In this document: one piece after another, positions 53,755-64,000 of the stretch
Layout of the letters: each line of letters opens with the position of its first letter
Numbering within the stretch: the stretch's first letter is position 1
NCBI GenBank assembly: GCA_037127315.1
Contig: JBBBDQ010000400.1
Location: forward strand, 1,472,501-1,536,500
Origin: Ascarosepion bandense
Lineage: Eukaryota; Mollusca; Cephalopoda; Sepiida; Sepiidae
Direction of reading: 5' to 3'
DNA: 64,000 bases
Notes under the pieces: model-generated
What the model was told of the DNA's origin: nothing
The model's database searches: none
The model's input: the letters and a program-made list of their open reading frames with translations, nothing else
Position numbers and translations under genes: made by a program

Positions 53755-53965
53755 GAGAAGAGGAGGATTCTTATCTGTCCCAAGAATATTTCTGCCTAAG
53801 TGAATAAAAACGAAAGCGGCTGGAACACAGCTCCCCGAATTCCAATTCCGAGCCATTATCAATTACACCACTTGCACATTACCAAGTTGTTACCCATCTA
53901 GGTACTGACCAGGATCGGCATTGCTTAATTTGGGTGAGCCTATGAGAAACGTAAGCTGGAATTGA
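53755..53965 (-). mobile_element. Composite 5S/tRNA-like SINE, second copy
   Basis: Minus strand: 5S-like AAATTAAGCAATGCCGATCC and GGTCAGTACCTAGATGGGTA, then tRNA-like GTGGTGTAATTGATAATGGC and a GGGGAGCTGTGTTCCAG B-box-like region, then a SINE body (TTCACTTAGGCAGAAATA). The order is identical to 10788-10999, confirming a repeated family rather than a chance junction. The first third of 5S is diverged. Confidence 0.75.
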
Positions 53966-54319
53966 GGGAATATCACCAGTTTTGTTTTCAATAAAGATTT
54001 TCTCGGGTCAACAAGCTGTATGGACAAGTTACAAGTCGACTTCTGGATTATTCGCCAATAAGTGAAAATACGACATTATCGATTACATTAGAAACACCTA
54101 CCGTTGTGGGACTATATACAGGGTTGATAAAATTAACAAATTGCAAACATTGGTGTATAAATGCATATCTGCCGTCTTCTTATTTTTCCATTGCTCACTG
54201 AATATACGTTTCCAGCCAACTTTTGCTGTTATTACTTTTGTATTGTGATGGTTAAATGAATTTTAAAAAAATAATAATATTTTTTTAAAAAATCCCGAGC
54301 TAACATTCTCGACTTACAT
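53966..54319. other. No feature seen
   Basis: Nothing recognised. Confidence 0.5.
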
Positions 54320-54515
54320 GAAGACTTCTTCTTCACATGCCATGTCACTTCAGGACGTAGGAAATCATGGACTTCCACCTGTCTCTTGTCGTTCTCAATA
54401 TTTTTCCTCTTGATATCCCTCCTATACACCGCTCCGCCATTCATTTGCTCAGGCCTATAAAGTAGGTCACTCGCTGCTTTTTCCTATCTCTCTTTCCTTC
54501 TACCCGTCCTGTGAG
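54320..54515 (-). mobile_element. RTE LINE terminal fragment
   Basis: CTTCTTCTTCACATGCCATG (reversed GAA tail and GGCAC end) through the last 190 bases of RTE. Confidence 0.85.
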
Positions 54516-54524
54516 TCCGGCACC

Positions 54525-54665
54525 TCGAAATGGTGTAATGGTCAGCAAGTTTGTCTCTTTAGAAACTATTACAAATGAGTAGTGAGTTCGATCCCCACTG
54601 GCTACCCCATACTTTCGACCGTCTGCCACAACTAAGTTGCGCTTAGAAAATCAACTATCCATCCA
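54525..54665 (+). mobile_element. SINE-B (tRNA-derived)
   Basis: A-box-like AATGGTGTAATGGTCAGC and B-box-like GTGAGTTCGATCCCCACTGG at tRNA-like spacing, followed by CACAACTAAGTTGCGCTTAG. The 3' part recurs at 25101-25185. Too diverged from a cloverleaf to be a tRNA gene. Confidence 0.65.
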
Positions 54666-54767
54666 GTGAGTATTGGAAAGATTATATTGAAACAATTCCA
54701 AGGTCTACCGCTAGGAAATTTGATCCACTGTGTCATGCTAAACAATTTTTCGCATCAGAATCTTTCA

Positions 54768-55028
54768 CATAAGAAATCAGGGAGCCGAGTTCGAATTCCA
54801 GCTGAATTCTTTAAATTATCTTACGCGCAAATACCTTTGGGAAAGGTATTAATCCGTCTCTTCCCTCCAGTTATAGATTAAATAACAGGACAGATTGGGT
54901 TCTATAGTCTTGGCTGGCAACTAGTCGACCACAGAAAGTAATGGCAACCTACTTCGTCGTAATCTTCTGCCCAGTCAGTCATGTATCTTTCGAGACATGA
55001 TCGCCCAAGCCTGTATCACGTATGATAT
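54768..55028 (+). mobile_element. SINE-A, 5' truncated
   Basis: Starts inside the tRNA-like head (AGAAATCAGGGAGCCGAG) and runs to the 3' hairpin and CACGTATGATATTTAA. Confidence 0.87.
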
Positions 55029-55029
55029 T

Positions 55030-55790
55030 TAAAAGTTTACTATGCATTGAATATTGCTGCGCTATCTGGTCTTCTGCTCCTGCTACATATCTCGAGATTC
55101 TCGACAAAATCTAAACAAGAGTGTGTAATGTTATTGATTCTGACCAGGTATCTCGACTTCAGAAAATCCGCTAGAAAATCTGATTCACTGTGTCGTGCTA
55201 GAGAATGTTTCTCACCAGAATCTATCTTACATATCTATAAGTCTACCATTTATTCACACAGAAATGACAAAATCCAAAGAAGGTTGTAAAATATTGATCC
55301 TGACTTGGTATCTCGACTTCAGGAAATCCGCTAGAAAATCTGTTTCACTGTGTTGTGCTAGAGAATGTTTCTCACCAGAATCTATCTTACATATCTATAT
55401 GTCTACCATTTATCCACACAGAAATGACAAAATCCAAAGAAGGTTGTAAAATATTGATCCTGACTTGGTATCTCGACTTCAGGAAATCCGCTAGAAAATC
55501 TGATTCCCTGTGTCGTGCTAGAGAATGTTTCTCACCAGAATCTATCTTACATATCTATAAGTCTACCTTTCATTTACACCTCGAGTATTGCTTCCAAGTA
55601 TGATGTGGTGATTCTGCTATATATTTAGAGATTCTTCCTAAAATCCAAATAAAATTCCGCATTATTGTTGGTGCTGTCCAGACAGTCCGGCTTTAATCAC
55701 TTTCCCATACCTGTAATGTATCTCCTTTGTGTCTTTTTTATAAATACTTTCATAGTAATAGCTCTGATGAGCTTTGATCTAAGGTTGTTT
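55030..55790 (+). pseudogene. LINE-J copy with 160-bp triplication
   Basis: Begins CIEYCCAIWSSAPATYLEIL-like, then jumps to an upstream part of the protein (KSARKSDSLCRARECFSPES and ILHIYKSTI). That block is present three times with period 160 (GGTATCTCGACTTC at 55147, 55307, 55467). The third copy continues into HLEYCFQV, then decayed QTVRL...LCLFYKYFHS-like residues to 55790. As 160 is not a multiple of three, each copy is read in a different frame. Confidence 0.8.
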
Positions 55791-56017
55791 GAGTCTGAGT
55801 TTTCAACCTCTGTGGGTTATTTAATATCAAAACGGTGGGGGGGGGGTAAGTTTTGTTTTGTTTTTTCTTAAATGTTCGGTTATAGAGAGAAGGTTGATTT
55901 AGTCAGATTTTAATGAAATATTTTTGTTTTTATTCTTTATTTGAGAAAACTGAAAATGCCTTCTAGTTTTGTTTCAAAATTTTTTGCTGAGAATAATTTT
56001 TTCCTTCAAAAATGTGT
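55791..56017. other. No gene; poly-G run
   Basis: A run of about 10 G near 55838; nothing else. Confidence 0.55.
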
Positions 56018-56300
56018 TATGGTAATAATTTTTTCTTTAAAAATGTTCATTTTTCTATAAAAGTTTATTTTTATGTATATATTTCTATAAAAGGGTTTTT
56101 TCTTTCATAGGGTTTTAACCCCAGTTTGCGGTGGGGCGGGTTAACTATTTGCCCATAGCTGGGACCCTAACAGGTGCTACCGCACCGGGTCAGGGTGGGA
56201 CTGGGAATAACAGCAATTAAGAAGTGGTTCCATGCTTCTTACAACCTCCCAATCAGGGGCCTTCCTGTCGGATGCAGTTTATTGTCTTGCCCAGGACCTT
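56018..56300 (+). repeat. Repeat G
   Basis: Second full copy of the family at 22880-23175, including the AT-rich TTTCTATAAAAG leader. Confidence 0.75.
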
Positions 56301-56537
56301 GATCTAAGGTATCTAGACTTTATGAACGTAAGTGCAGTACTTGATTTCATCATTTTACAGTTGAATTGTAAACGTAAGTTCTTTGCTAACAGTTTCTTTT
56401 TTCGCATTTTTTTTCATGAAGAACTCTATTCCAACTTGTTTTCCAGCTAAATTTGATCTTCAAAATGTTAATTGTTATCTACAGTCTTCTTGATTCCTAT
56501 TCTTTTATGTTCTCTCTCCTTTTTTTTTATTTGTCTG
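56301..56537. other. No feature seen
   Basis: Nothing recognised. Confidence 0.5.
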
Positions 56538-57295
56538 TTAATCATTCCCCCCCACCCAAGCAAGACAAAACGGTCACAGGTTCGCAGGGGGTTACAGTGA
56601 GAGAAAAGAAAAATACAGAAAATGAGGAAGAAAGGATAAGAGAGAGATAGTAATCAAGGAGATAGAAGATGACAATTGACGTTGCATTTAAACTTTTGGA
56701 TATTGTAGCTATTGAGGAAGCAAGTAAACGGAAGGGAGTTCCACAAACGAGAAGTGCGAGAAAAGTAACTATTAGAGTAGAAGAGATGTTTACATTTAAC
56801 TAGTGCGACTCTGATGCACACGTAAATAAATGTGGTCGGGGAACCTGGAAAAAACTCGTCAGAGTAGTTGCTATGAAAATACTTGTAGAAAAGACAGAGG
56901 GAAACCACATCACGTTGGTGAGTAAGTGACTGAAGACGGACGTGCCAAGTCAGTATCGATTATGCTGCAGATCTTCCTTTGGGTTTTGTCGAGAACCTGT
57001 AGTTGAATAGCAAGAGTACCTGACCAGATATGGCATCAGTATTCAATGCACGGTCGAACGGTAGATTTACAAATGTACAAAATAGATTCTAAAGAAGAGA
57101 AAAACTTCCTGGACCGACACAGTGACCCAACCTTCCTAGCAGTAGATGCAGCTATGGACTTGATGTAGTAATTTCATTTGCGGTCGTTTGAGAGAGTGAA
57201 ACCAAGGAGGCACAGTGTGTTGCTCTCTAGGAGACTAGCGTCATCCATTCTGATGGTAGACAGGAAAGTTTCTCCATGGTGGTTAAAGGAGAGCA
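56538..57295 (-). pseudogene. LINE-J C-terminal region
   Basis: Minus strand: residues around MVSLCLFYKYFHSNYSDEFF and TSRLWNSLPFTCFLNSYNIQ, with upstream decayed KLLSFNHHGETFLS-like and SLCRSRKFFSSLE-like segments up to 57295, and the family end at 56540-56580. An insertion or deletion disrupts the PFTVK-like middle. Confidence 0.83.
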
Positions 57296-57450
57296 GCTTC
57301 AAAGAGTTGCAAACGACAGGAAATTGTGGAAAGCCATGGTCATCAATGTCCTTAAGGAAAACTGCACAGAGAACGGCACATAGGAGATGGAGGAAGAGGA
57401 AAAGATGAAGAAGAAGAAAAAGAAAAAGGAGGAGGAGAAGGAAGAGAAAC
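57296..57450 (+). mobile_element. RTE LINE terminal fragment with purine tail
   Basis: RVANDRKLWKAMVINVLKEN and GT before a stop correspond to the RATRDRETWRxMIAYVLKGQ C-terminus. The tail has expanded to GAAGA/AAAGGAGGA units to about 57450. Confidence 0.7.
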
Positions 57451-57849
57451 AGTTGCTTAACAAATCTGTTGAAATCAAATCGAATTGTACAGGGAAATTT
57501 TCTTTAACATTTCTCTGAAAAGGCCAAATTTCTTCCTGTAAAAAACATAAAAATTTAGTCTTTCAGCAGTTTCTTTACATTTAGTTTCATTATTAATTAC
57601 ACTGTTTTATATATCTATTTCATTTCCTGAGAAAAAAGTAAGTAGTTTATATTGAGTTTGATAAAACAGTTTAAATAACGTGTTCAATATTTCGGTCAGG
57701 TTATGTTGGTTAATTTCGCGATATGTCAATTCGTTATATGCTATTTAATGTCAACTGCAAGTTTTACAGGACAAAATCATAATTGTTGGGAAGGTAGTTC
57801 CGGGTATGCACTAGAATCCAATTTAAGCACAGAACTAGATTAACAGGTA
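57451..57849. repeat. Repeat H copy (57500-57640), otherwise nothing
   Basis: TCTGAAAAGGCCAAATTTCTTCC and CTGTTTTATATATCTATTTCA match the copy at 47440. Confidence 0.6.
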
Positions 57850-60480
57850 CATCACATCAGGTAAAAAAACGAAAAAGGGGTCGGTTTAATACTAAACAAA
57901 CAAGTGAAGAGATGTGTACTTGGATACTCGCATCTGTCAGAGAGAGTGCTCTTGGTTAAACTGCGGGGAAGGCTCTTCAATATAGCTATTATAGTAGTTT
58001 ATGCGCCGACAACTCAAAGCTCAGAGGACAAAATAGAATCTTTCTATTCAATACTGGACAGTGCCAAGGCTCAGTGCAAAAGCCAAGAAATTAGGATTAT
58101 AATGTGGGACTTAAATGCCAAGGTAGGTAAAGACAGAGAAGTAGACACGAACAGCAACTTCGGACTAGGAGAGCGCAAAGAAAGAGGAGAAAAATGGATC
58201 CAATGTTGCTCAGCCAATGACCAGGTTATTACTAACATCTGGTTCCAAGAACACCCACGACGTTTATGGACATGGAGAAATCCAGGAGGCGACACGAAGA
58301 ACCAAATAGACTATATAACTATAAACAAGAGATTCAGGAACGCAGTGGTCCAATGCAAAACATATCCAGGTGCCTACTGCGGAAGTGACCATGACGCAGT
58401 CATCTGCAAACTAAAAGTGAAACTCCGAAGACTGAAGAAGCCCAGCACATCACCAAGGCTGCAATACGACACGCTAGAGGACGAGCTCACCCGGCAGAAA
58501 GAATACAATAACAGCGTGAGAAAGAAATATGAAGAACAAATTGGAAAAGGGTACTCAAAATGGGATTCACCAAAAGAAGCGATGGTGAACTCAGCGAACA
58601 ACATAGCCCCAAAGGAAATCAGACGCAGAAGAAAAAACGAGTGGATGACCGAAGAGATTCTCCACATGATGCAAAGGAAACAAAAAATAACGCCAAGACA
58701 CGGAGCAGAGTACAGGAAACTTCACAGGGAGATAAGGAACAAATGCAGACAAGCTAAAGAGGAATGATTCAACAACAAATGCGCAGAAGTAGAGAGACTG
58801 AGCAGGAACAACAAAGCAGAGATGCATAAAGAGATAAGAGAATTGACAGGACAAAAAACCTGCTTCTCAACAGGATGCATAAAATACAAGGAAGGAACAA
58901 TCATATTAGAGAAAGAGGAAATACTCCAGCGATGGGAAGATTATAGAAAGGATCTCTTTTGCGACAAGAGAGAACAACCGAGAATACACAAGGAGATGGA
59001 TGGACCGGAAATACTGAAATCCGAATTGGAAGCTGCAATGGCCAAATTGAACAGAAACAAAGCACCTGGTCCGGACGACATAGTGATAGAGCTGCTGACA
59101 GTCTTAGAAGAATATGGCATAGAAAAGATTACCGACATAATAAACGAAATTTATAGCAGCGGAATAATACCAGACGTCCTATGCAAGTCGATATGTATAG
59201 CACTGCCGAAGAAACCTGGTGCAAACGAGTACAAACTACACAGAACTATCAGCTTAATGAGTCACATTACAAAACTGATTGTCAGAATCCTGATGAATAG
59301 AGCGAGAAGCAGAATCAGGCCAGAGATAGGGCAGGAACAGTGAGTGTTCGTCAAATACACTGGAACAAGGAACGCCATAGTCATGATTAGGATGCTCTCT
59401 GAAAGGGCATTACAAATGAAGAAAGACGTGTACCTATGCTACGCGAAAGCATTCGACAAGATACGACACAAAGAACTGATGGAGATGCTAGGCAGCCTCG
59501 ACATTTTCGGGAAAGACATAAGAATAATCAAGAATCTCTGCTGACAGCAAACGGCCTGCATACGGACAGGTAACGATCTCAGTAGATACACAAAGATAGA
59601 AAAAGGCGTAACAAGGATGTGTCTTTTCACCGGATTTGTTCAACCTTATAAAGCGAGAATATTTTGAGGACCCTAGATGACACGCCAGGATTTGTTATTG
59701 GAGGCCACAACCTGAACAACATAAGGTATGCGGACGATACAGTGCTGATTGCGGACACGGAAAGGAAACTACAAGACCTCATACAGAAAGTAGCAATGAA
59801 GAGTGACAAAAAGGGACTACAAATAAACTTTAAGAAAACTGAGTGCATGGTCATCAGCAAAAGATACAACCCAAAATACCAAATACAGGTGGGAGATAAC
59901 AGAATCAAGCAAGTACAAAAATTTAAGTACCTAGGAAGTGTTCTAACAGGAGATGGAAAGTGCGACACGGAGATCCGAAGGCGAATTGGCATGGCAAAGG
60001 ACGCGTTCCAGAAGATGAGCAAAATACTAACACACAGGAAAATCTCAATAGAAACAAAGAAACGAGTGGTAGACTGCTACGTGATGTCAGTTCTTCAATA
60101 CGACAGTGAATGCTGGACAATATAATCGAAAATGATGACAAAACTGGAAGCGGCCGAAATGTGGTTCTACAGAAGGAAGCTACGGATATCGTGGACTGAG
60201 CATGCAAGCAACGATGAGGTGTTGGAAAGAATGGCAACAAAAGGAAATTGATACTGAGCATCAGGAAGAGACAACTGAAGTTCCTGGGACACGCAATGAG
60301 GAAGGAGAGCCTAGAGAACTGGTCAGATAGAAGGAAGGAGAGACAGAGGAAGGCAGTTGATAACATATTTGCAGGGTCTGATCAGGTGGATGACGGAACG
60401 GGGGTTTCCAGGAGCAACAGGAGCAAACATACTAAGAGCCACAAGGGATAGGGAGACATGGAGAACCATGATCGCCTATG
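57850..60480 (+). pseudogene. RTE endonuclease/reverse transcriptase, broken
   Basis: Endonuclease: VYAPTTQSSEDKIESFY, IIMWDLNAKVGKD, NQIDYITINKRF and GSDHDAVICKL (the SDH catalytic motif). RT entry: NKAPGPDDIVIELL, IALPKKPGANEYK. Motif A is damaged: YLCYAKAFDKI lacks three residues (FID in the copy at 27050), including the catalytic Asp, by a 9-base in-frame loss. RYADDTVLIADTE (motif C, about 59735) is intact. TGA codons at 58765, 59341 and 59542 and TAA at 60123 lie in the reading frame; 2-base and 1-base losses near 59605 and 60240 shift it. Not functional. Confidence 0.93.
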
Positions 60481-60515
60481 TCCTGAAGGGACAGGGCACA
60501 TAGAAGAAGAAGATT
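57850..60515 (+). mobile_element. RTE-clade LINE, longest copy
   Basis: About 2.66 kb with APE-type endonuclease, RT, thumb and 3' end with GAA tail (AGAAGAAGA). It starts inside the endonuclease, so the promoter and N-terminus are missing. It is the only copy here with endonuclease sequence, and it shows the element order for the other fragments. Confidence 0.92.
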
Positions 60516-60812
60516 TTGATGAAAAATACTGATTACCCTATCACCCCAATATTATGACGCACAGCTGGCAACCCTAACAGGTGGCCTTGGAACTACGGTT
60601 AATAGGTCCGAATAGCAGGCGGCCTTCTTTCCGTTTAGTTAAGTGGGCGGCCGCATTGAACACCCCCACTTTATAGAATTTATTACTAGTAACCAAAATT
60701 ACGAAAGATTTGAGAGTATAGACACCCGTTTGAATAATCATTGAACTCTTTAGTATCATATAGAATAAAACAGGCCTTAGCTTTGATTTAAAAAATGGTA
60801 CCTTCACAATGG
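60516..60812. other. No feature seen
   Basis: Nothing recognised. Confidence 0.5.
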
Positions 60813-61112
60813 ATGTGCGTTGTGGTGCATTGGATATCGGCTTGGAACGAGAAATCAGGGAGCCGAGTTCGAATTCCAGTTGAATTCAATGCATTCACTT
60901 ATGCGCAAATACCCTTGGGAAAGGTATTAATCCATCTCTTTCCTCTATTTATGGGTTAAATAACAGGACAGATTGGGTTTCTATAGCCTTAGCTGGCAAC
61001 CAGTCTACCGCAGAAAATAATGGCAACTTACTGTAGGATAATCTTCTGCCCAGTCAGTCATGTCTTTTTCAAGACATGATCGCCCAAGCGTGTATCACGT
61101 ATGGTACTTCAC
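60813..61112 (+). mobile_element. SINE-A, full length
   Basis: Head TGCGTTGTGGTGCATTGG, B-box-like GAGTTCGAATTCC, hairpin CATGTCTTTTTCAAGACATG, and 3' end GTACTTCACTGACTGAC as in the copy at 51806. Confidence 0.92.
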
Positions 61113-61284
61113 TGACTGACTTGTAAAATTAAAGCATGGTAGAAGTATTTTCAGGTGGTGAAACGCTGTTTTGATTCTATGGCGGTCGTTTTGAGTTGTT
61201 TTTCTCTCCTATCAGCATCTTTAGATAAATACTTCCATGATAGTAAGTAGCAACTTAGTTTTGAAGTGATTTTGATTCGTGATT
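61113..61284 (+). repeat. 170-bp module after SINE-A, second copy
   Basis: Near-identical to 52147-52318; ends in a duplicated GATTTTGATTC before another SINE-A piece. Confidence 0.88.
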
Positions 61285-61388
61285 TTGATTCATACTGCGG
61301 GATAATCTTCTGCCCAGTCAGACATGCCTCTTTCGAGACATGATCGCCCAAGCCTATTTCACGTATGGTACTTAACTGACTGATTAAT
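61285..61388 (+). mobile_element. SINE-A 3' fragment
   Basis: ACTGCGGGATAATCTTCTGC through the hairpin to GGTACTTAACTGACTG. It completes a SINE-module-SINE sandwich. Confidence 0.85.
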
Positions 61389-62345
61389 GGATTATCAGAT
61401 AAATTCGTTTGTTTATTTTCCAGAATTTTTTCTAAGATATATTTTACTTGTAGTGTTTTATGATTCTTGTGGCTCTGTTCTTGCTCTATAACTTTTTTGT
61501 TCATCGTGTCGCATTATTGACTAATTTATTGATGAATAATAGTATTAATTAGATGGGAAAAAACGAGCGAATTTATTCGTCAATTCAAATACAAATGAGT
61601 ACATCCTATTAAAGAGAACATATCTAAAAGGTATATTAATAAATCGTCAACATAAAATAGTCAGACTCACTTCATCATATAACCAATATTTCTAAAACTT
61701 ACACTTAAAGAATGTAAGATCCAAATATTTGCTGATAATGTAACCCAGTATTAAACATCTACTTCCAACATTACTCATAATTAAAACACACTAACATACA
61801 CAATTTTTATACACACTTAAATTACGCTGACATTCCAACAATTGAACACGCACACAGATACGCAATTAGCTAAATACGTAATGTCTATACAACAAATTTG
61901 AAGCATGCATAAATACTAACAGCATTAAATGAACACGTGACGTCTATAAACCAATGAAAATAAAACAACATAGGATTTAAAAATCAAAACTACTGTGTAT
62001 TATTCCACTCCACAAAAACAATTTTATGACTCTACAAAAATAAGGTTGTCACTTGAGACGACAAAGATGTCGTCTTACATTACAGAAGAATGGGCAGAGC
62101 TCTCTAGACTTTAGTGGCAACCAATCAAAGAGAAGGAAAACACCAAATTACAAACTATAAAGGGAATGGAAAACACTCCACTGCATGTCACGGTTGAAAA
62201 ATAAGGAATCTGTGAAGTGCCATGATTACCTACATCTTGAAAAGCATGGCATTTAAAATAAAATAATAACAGAATAAAATAATAAGAGAAACACAGATAA
62301 ATGCCTTTTTAATTTTATGCCATAATTTTATGGCACATTGTCTCA
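61389..62345. other. No gene; possible very old RTE end
   Basis: AT-rich. 62190-62260 (AAGGAATCTGTGAAGTGCCA, CCTACATCTTGAAAAGCATGG) weakly resembles the RTE C-terminus. Confidence 0.45.
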
Positions 62346-62371
62346 TATATATATATATATATATATATACT
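62346..62371. repeat. (TA)n microsatellite
   Basis: Left edge of repeat D. Confidence 0.95.
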
Positions 62372-62852
62372 AGCAGTATAGTCCGGCGTTGCTCGGGTGT
62401 AATGAAAGCTTTAAAACAATTCCATGGTCCTGGAGCTCAGATTCTTTGGACGTTGGCACGAAAAACTAAAAAGCAATAGTTGTTTCCAGTTAAAGCGAAA
62501 CTGTAGACTGAAAGAAAAATGAATGGATGTAAGTCAAATTTTGATTTCCTGCTATCGATATCAATTTTTCTGCACTATTGTAAGAACTGCAACCTTGAAA
62601 TTTCTGAATATCATTTCTTATGTCTTTGTCTGTGAGTATATCAAATTTGATTAAAATTGGACCACTCCTTCCGATTTTTTCGATTATCGATTTTCGATAT
62701 TTATCGGGGGTACCTCAACACAAAACTTAGCTAAGAACACTCGCAGACGCTTATAGTACAAACGGTTCAGCCGTTTCGGAGTCTATAGGTAACGGACACA
62801 CACACACACATACAGGCACACACACACACACACAATGTTCCATTTATAAATA
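62372..62852. repeat. Repeat D, short copy
   Basis: Same ends as 6246-6972, with about 225 internal bases absent after the ATCGATATCA motif. Ends TTCCATTTATAAATAAG then (TA)n. Confidence 0.8.

Positions 62853-62900
<48 letters not shown>
62853..62900. repeat. (TA)n microsatellite
   Basis: Right edge of repeat D. Confidence 0.95.
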
Positions 62901-62904
<4 letters not shown>

Positions 62905-63754
62905 ATCAAGCAATATTTTACATTAATTTTTGCCGTACCCTGTGTGTCATTTGAAGTTTTTGTTCGCATATCAAGTCATCAGAACCTGATCTACCAGTGA
63001 CACGATTTTAGTTGGTTTTGAGTGAAACGTCCTGGAGAATGCATAAAAATGAGTAAAAAACCACCTGAAATTATGTTTGTCGTTGATTTTTGACGAACCT
63101 TATACATTGATTCGAACATTTTTTTTGTGTACAACAAAGTTTCAGACCTTGATCTACAAGTTACACGGTTTTGGTTGAATTTGCATAAGGCGTCTCGGAG
63201 GAGAAGAGTTTCTTAAATTCTAAGGGTTTCGATGATTAGTGCTGTACTCTGAAAAATCGATTCGAAAATTTGTTCGCGAACATCAAATGTTCATGTCATG
63301 ATCGACAAGTGATCTAATTTTGGTTGAAATTGGACCAAGGGTTTCGGAGTTCGTTAGAATGGAGACACACACATATCCATTTTTATAAATATAGATGACT
63401 TGTCTATTTTCAATGGATGTTTAGATATCTTCATGTCATCGAACTTTAAAGAATTGTGCCAAGACTTTCAATATATATACAAATGCTGTTTAGAGTTCTG
63501 ACTGTCAGAAATTACTAACTATGGAAGGAATACGTATTTGAACAAATATTCTCGAATTTAATTGTAAACACCCTTACTTGAAATTTTATTCCAATAGACG
63601 CCCTAAAATATGTTATTAAAACCACAAGAATTTTGCTTTTTTTGTAACACTATTCCTCACGGCAAATCCTGCCATAGAGCGATGACTGGAAGCGCGTCTT
63701 TTAGTTATATTGCTGTTGTCATACGATCGACCCTTCATTTCTAGACTAAGTTTA
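62901..63754. repeat. Probable repeat D relative (62930-63400), otherwise nothing
   Basis: Three diverged segments of the type GATCTACAAGT...TTTTGGTTGAA...CGTCTCGGAG, ending ATCCATTTTTATAAATATAGATGA, recall the repeat D right end. No gene in 63400-63754. Confidence 0.45.
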
Positions 63755-63885
63755 GTCAATTTTCTTCTGTTCTGTGTCCCTTCGGGATGTAAACGTTTAT
63801 AGCTCGACACAACTTCCTATGATTTTTAGTTCTTAGTAAAGTTTGACTTTTTGCTATCTCTCTGGCACCTTTTTACACAAGCTTC
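63755..63885 (-). mobile_element. RTE LINE terminal fragment, decayed
   Basis: TTCTGTTCTGTGTCCCTTCG then a GATGTAAACGTTTATAGCTC-like stretch matches the reversed RTE 3' end. Confidence 0.65.
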
Positions 63886-64000
63886 TGTCACTAGGAAATT
63901 AGAAGCGTTTTTTCGCCGCAAAAGCCTTGGGTCATGACTAAAATAGTCACCTTAATAACAGTAGTAGTAACTGGTCATTCGGTCAGCGTTCTACCACTCC

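Noticed and set aside
54533..54590. A functional tRNA gene
   Set aside because: A-box-like and B-box-like sequences are present, but no cloverleaf acceptor stem or anticodon stem can be formed; it fits a tRNA-derived SINE.

Overview
This is eukaryotic, AT-rich intergenic DNA from an animal. It has no bacterial gene layout, no spliced host gene that I can recognise, and almost every explainable stretch is a decayed transposable element or a simple repeat. Long (TA)n tracts attached to small repeats, several tRNA-derived SINE families, and many RTE and jockey-type LINE scraps point to a lophotrochozoan, most likely a cephalopod (octopus-like). That taxonomic call is inference.

Main residents. 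(1) SINE-A, a tRNA-headed SINE of about 310 bp, occurs some 20 times throughout, several copies with clear target-site duplications. (2) An RTE-clade LINE is present in about 20 pieces; the longest (57.85-60.5 kb, plus strand) keeps endonuclease and reverse transcriptase but has several stops and frameshifts. RTE copies end in GAA repeats, and further copies are often stacked head-to-tail on those tails (18.1, 26.9 and 12.2-13.1 kb). (3) A jockey/CR1-like LINE tail (LINE-J) is seen at 8.8, 9.7, 12-13.4, 16.5-17.4, 25.2, 39.9, 43.1, 45, 55 and 56.5 kb. (4) A 2.46-kb R4/Dong-like LINE (29.4-31.9 kb, minus) has a restriction-like endonuclease, a single internal stop codon and TAA repeats on both flanks. 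(5) A deleted mariner lies at 37.5-38.2 kb, two solo LTRs with 5-bp duplications at 17.6 and 24.4 kb, and a third LTR-like block at 15.5 kb. (6) There are two copies of a composite 5S-rRNA plus tRNA-like SINE (10.8 and 53.8 kb). (7) Satellites include a 43-bp unit x19 (3.8-4.65 kb), a 71-bp unit x11 (33.8-34.6 kb), and AT-rich arrays at 13.8-14.6, 20.3, 22.0 and 33.0 kb.

The most interesting signal is a set of hammerhead-ribozyme-like folds, each with core CUGANGA...GAAA and three stems. They sit in at least four unrelated small repeat families beside (TA)n tracts: 1.4, 7.1, 19.8, 20.1, 21.2, 34.8, 35.5-35.9, 36.5-36.9 (four tandem copies) and 38.7 kb. One family (SINE-C) joins a tRNA-like promoter region to a hammerhead-like 3' end. 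This resembles the Schistosoma Sm-alpha elements and animal retrozymes.

No intact host protein gene is supported. Any function lies in mobile elements, most of them dead, with possible surviving RNA activity in SINE promoters and ribozymes.
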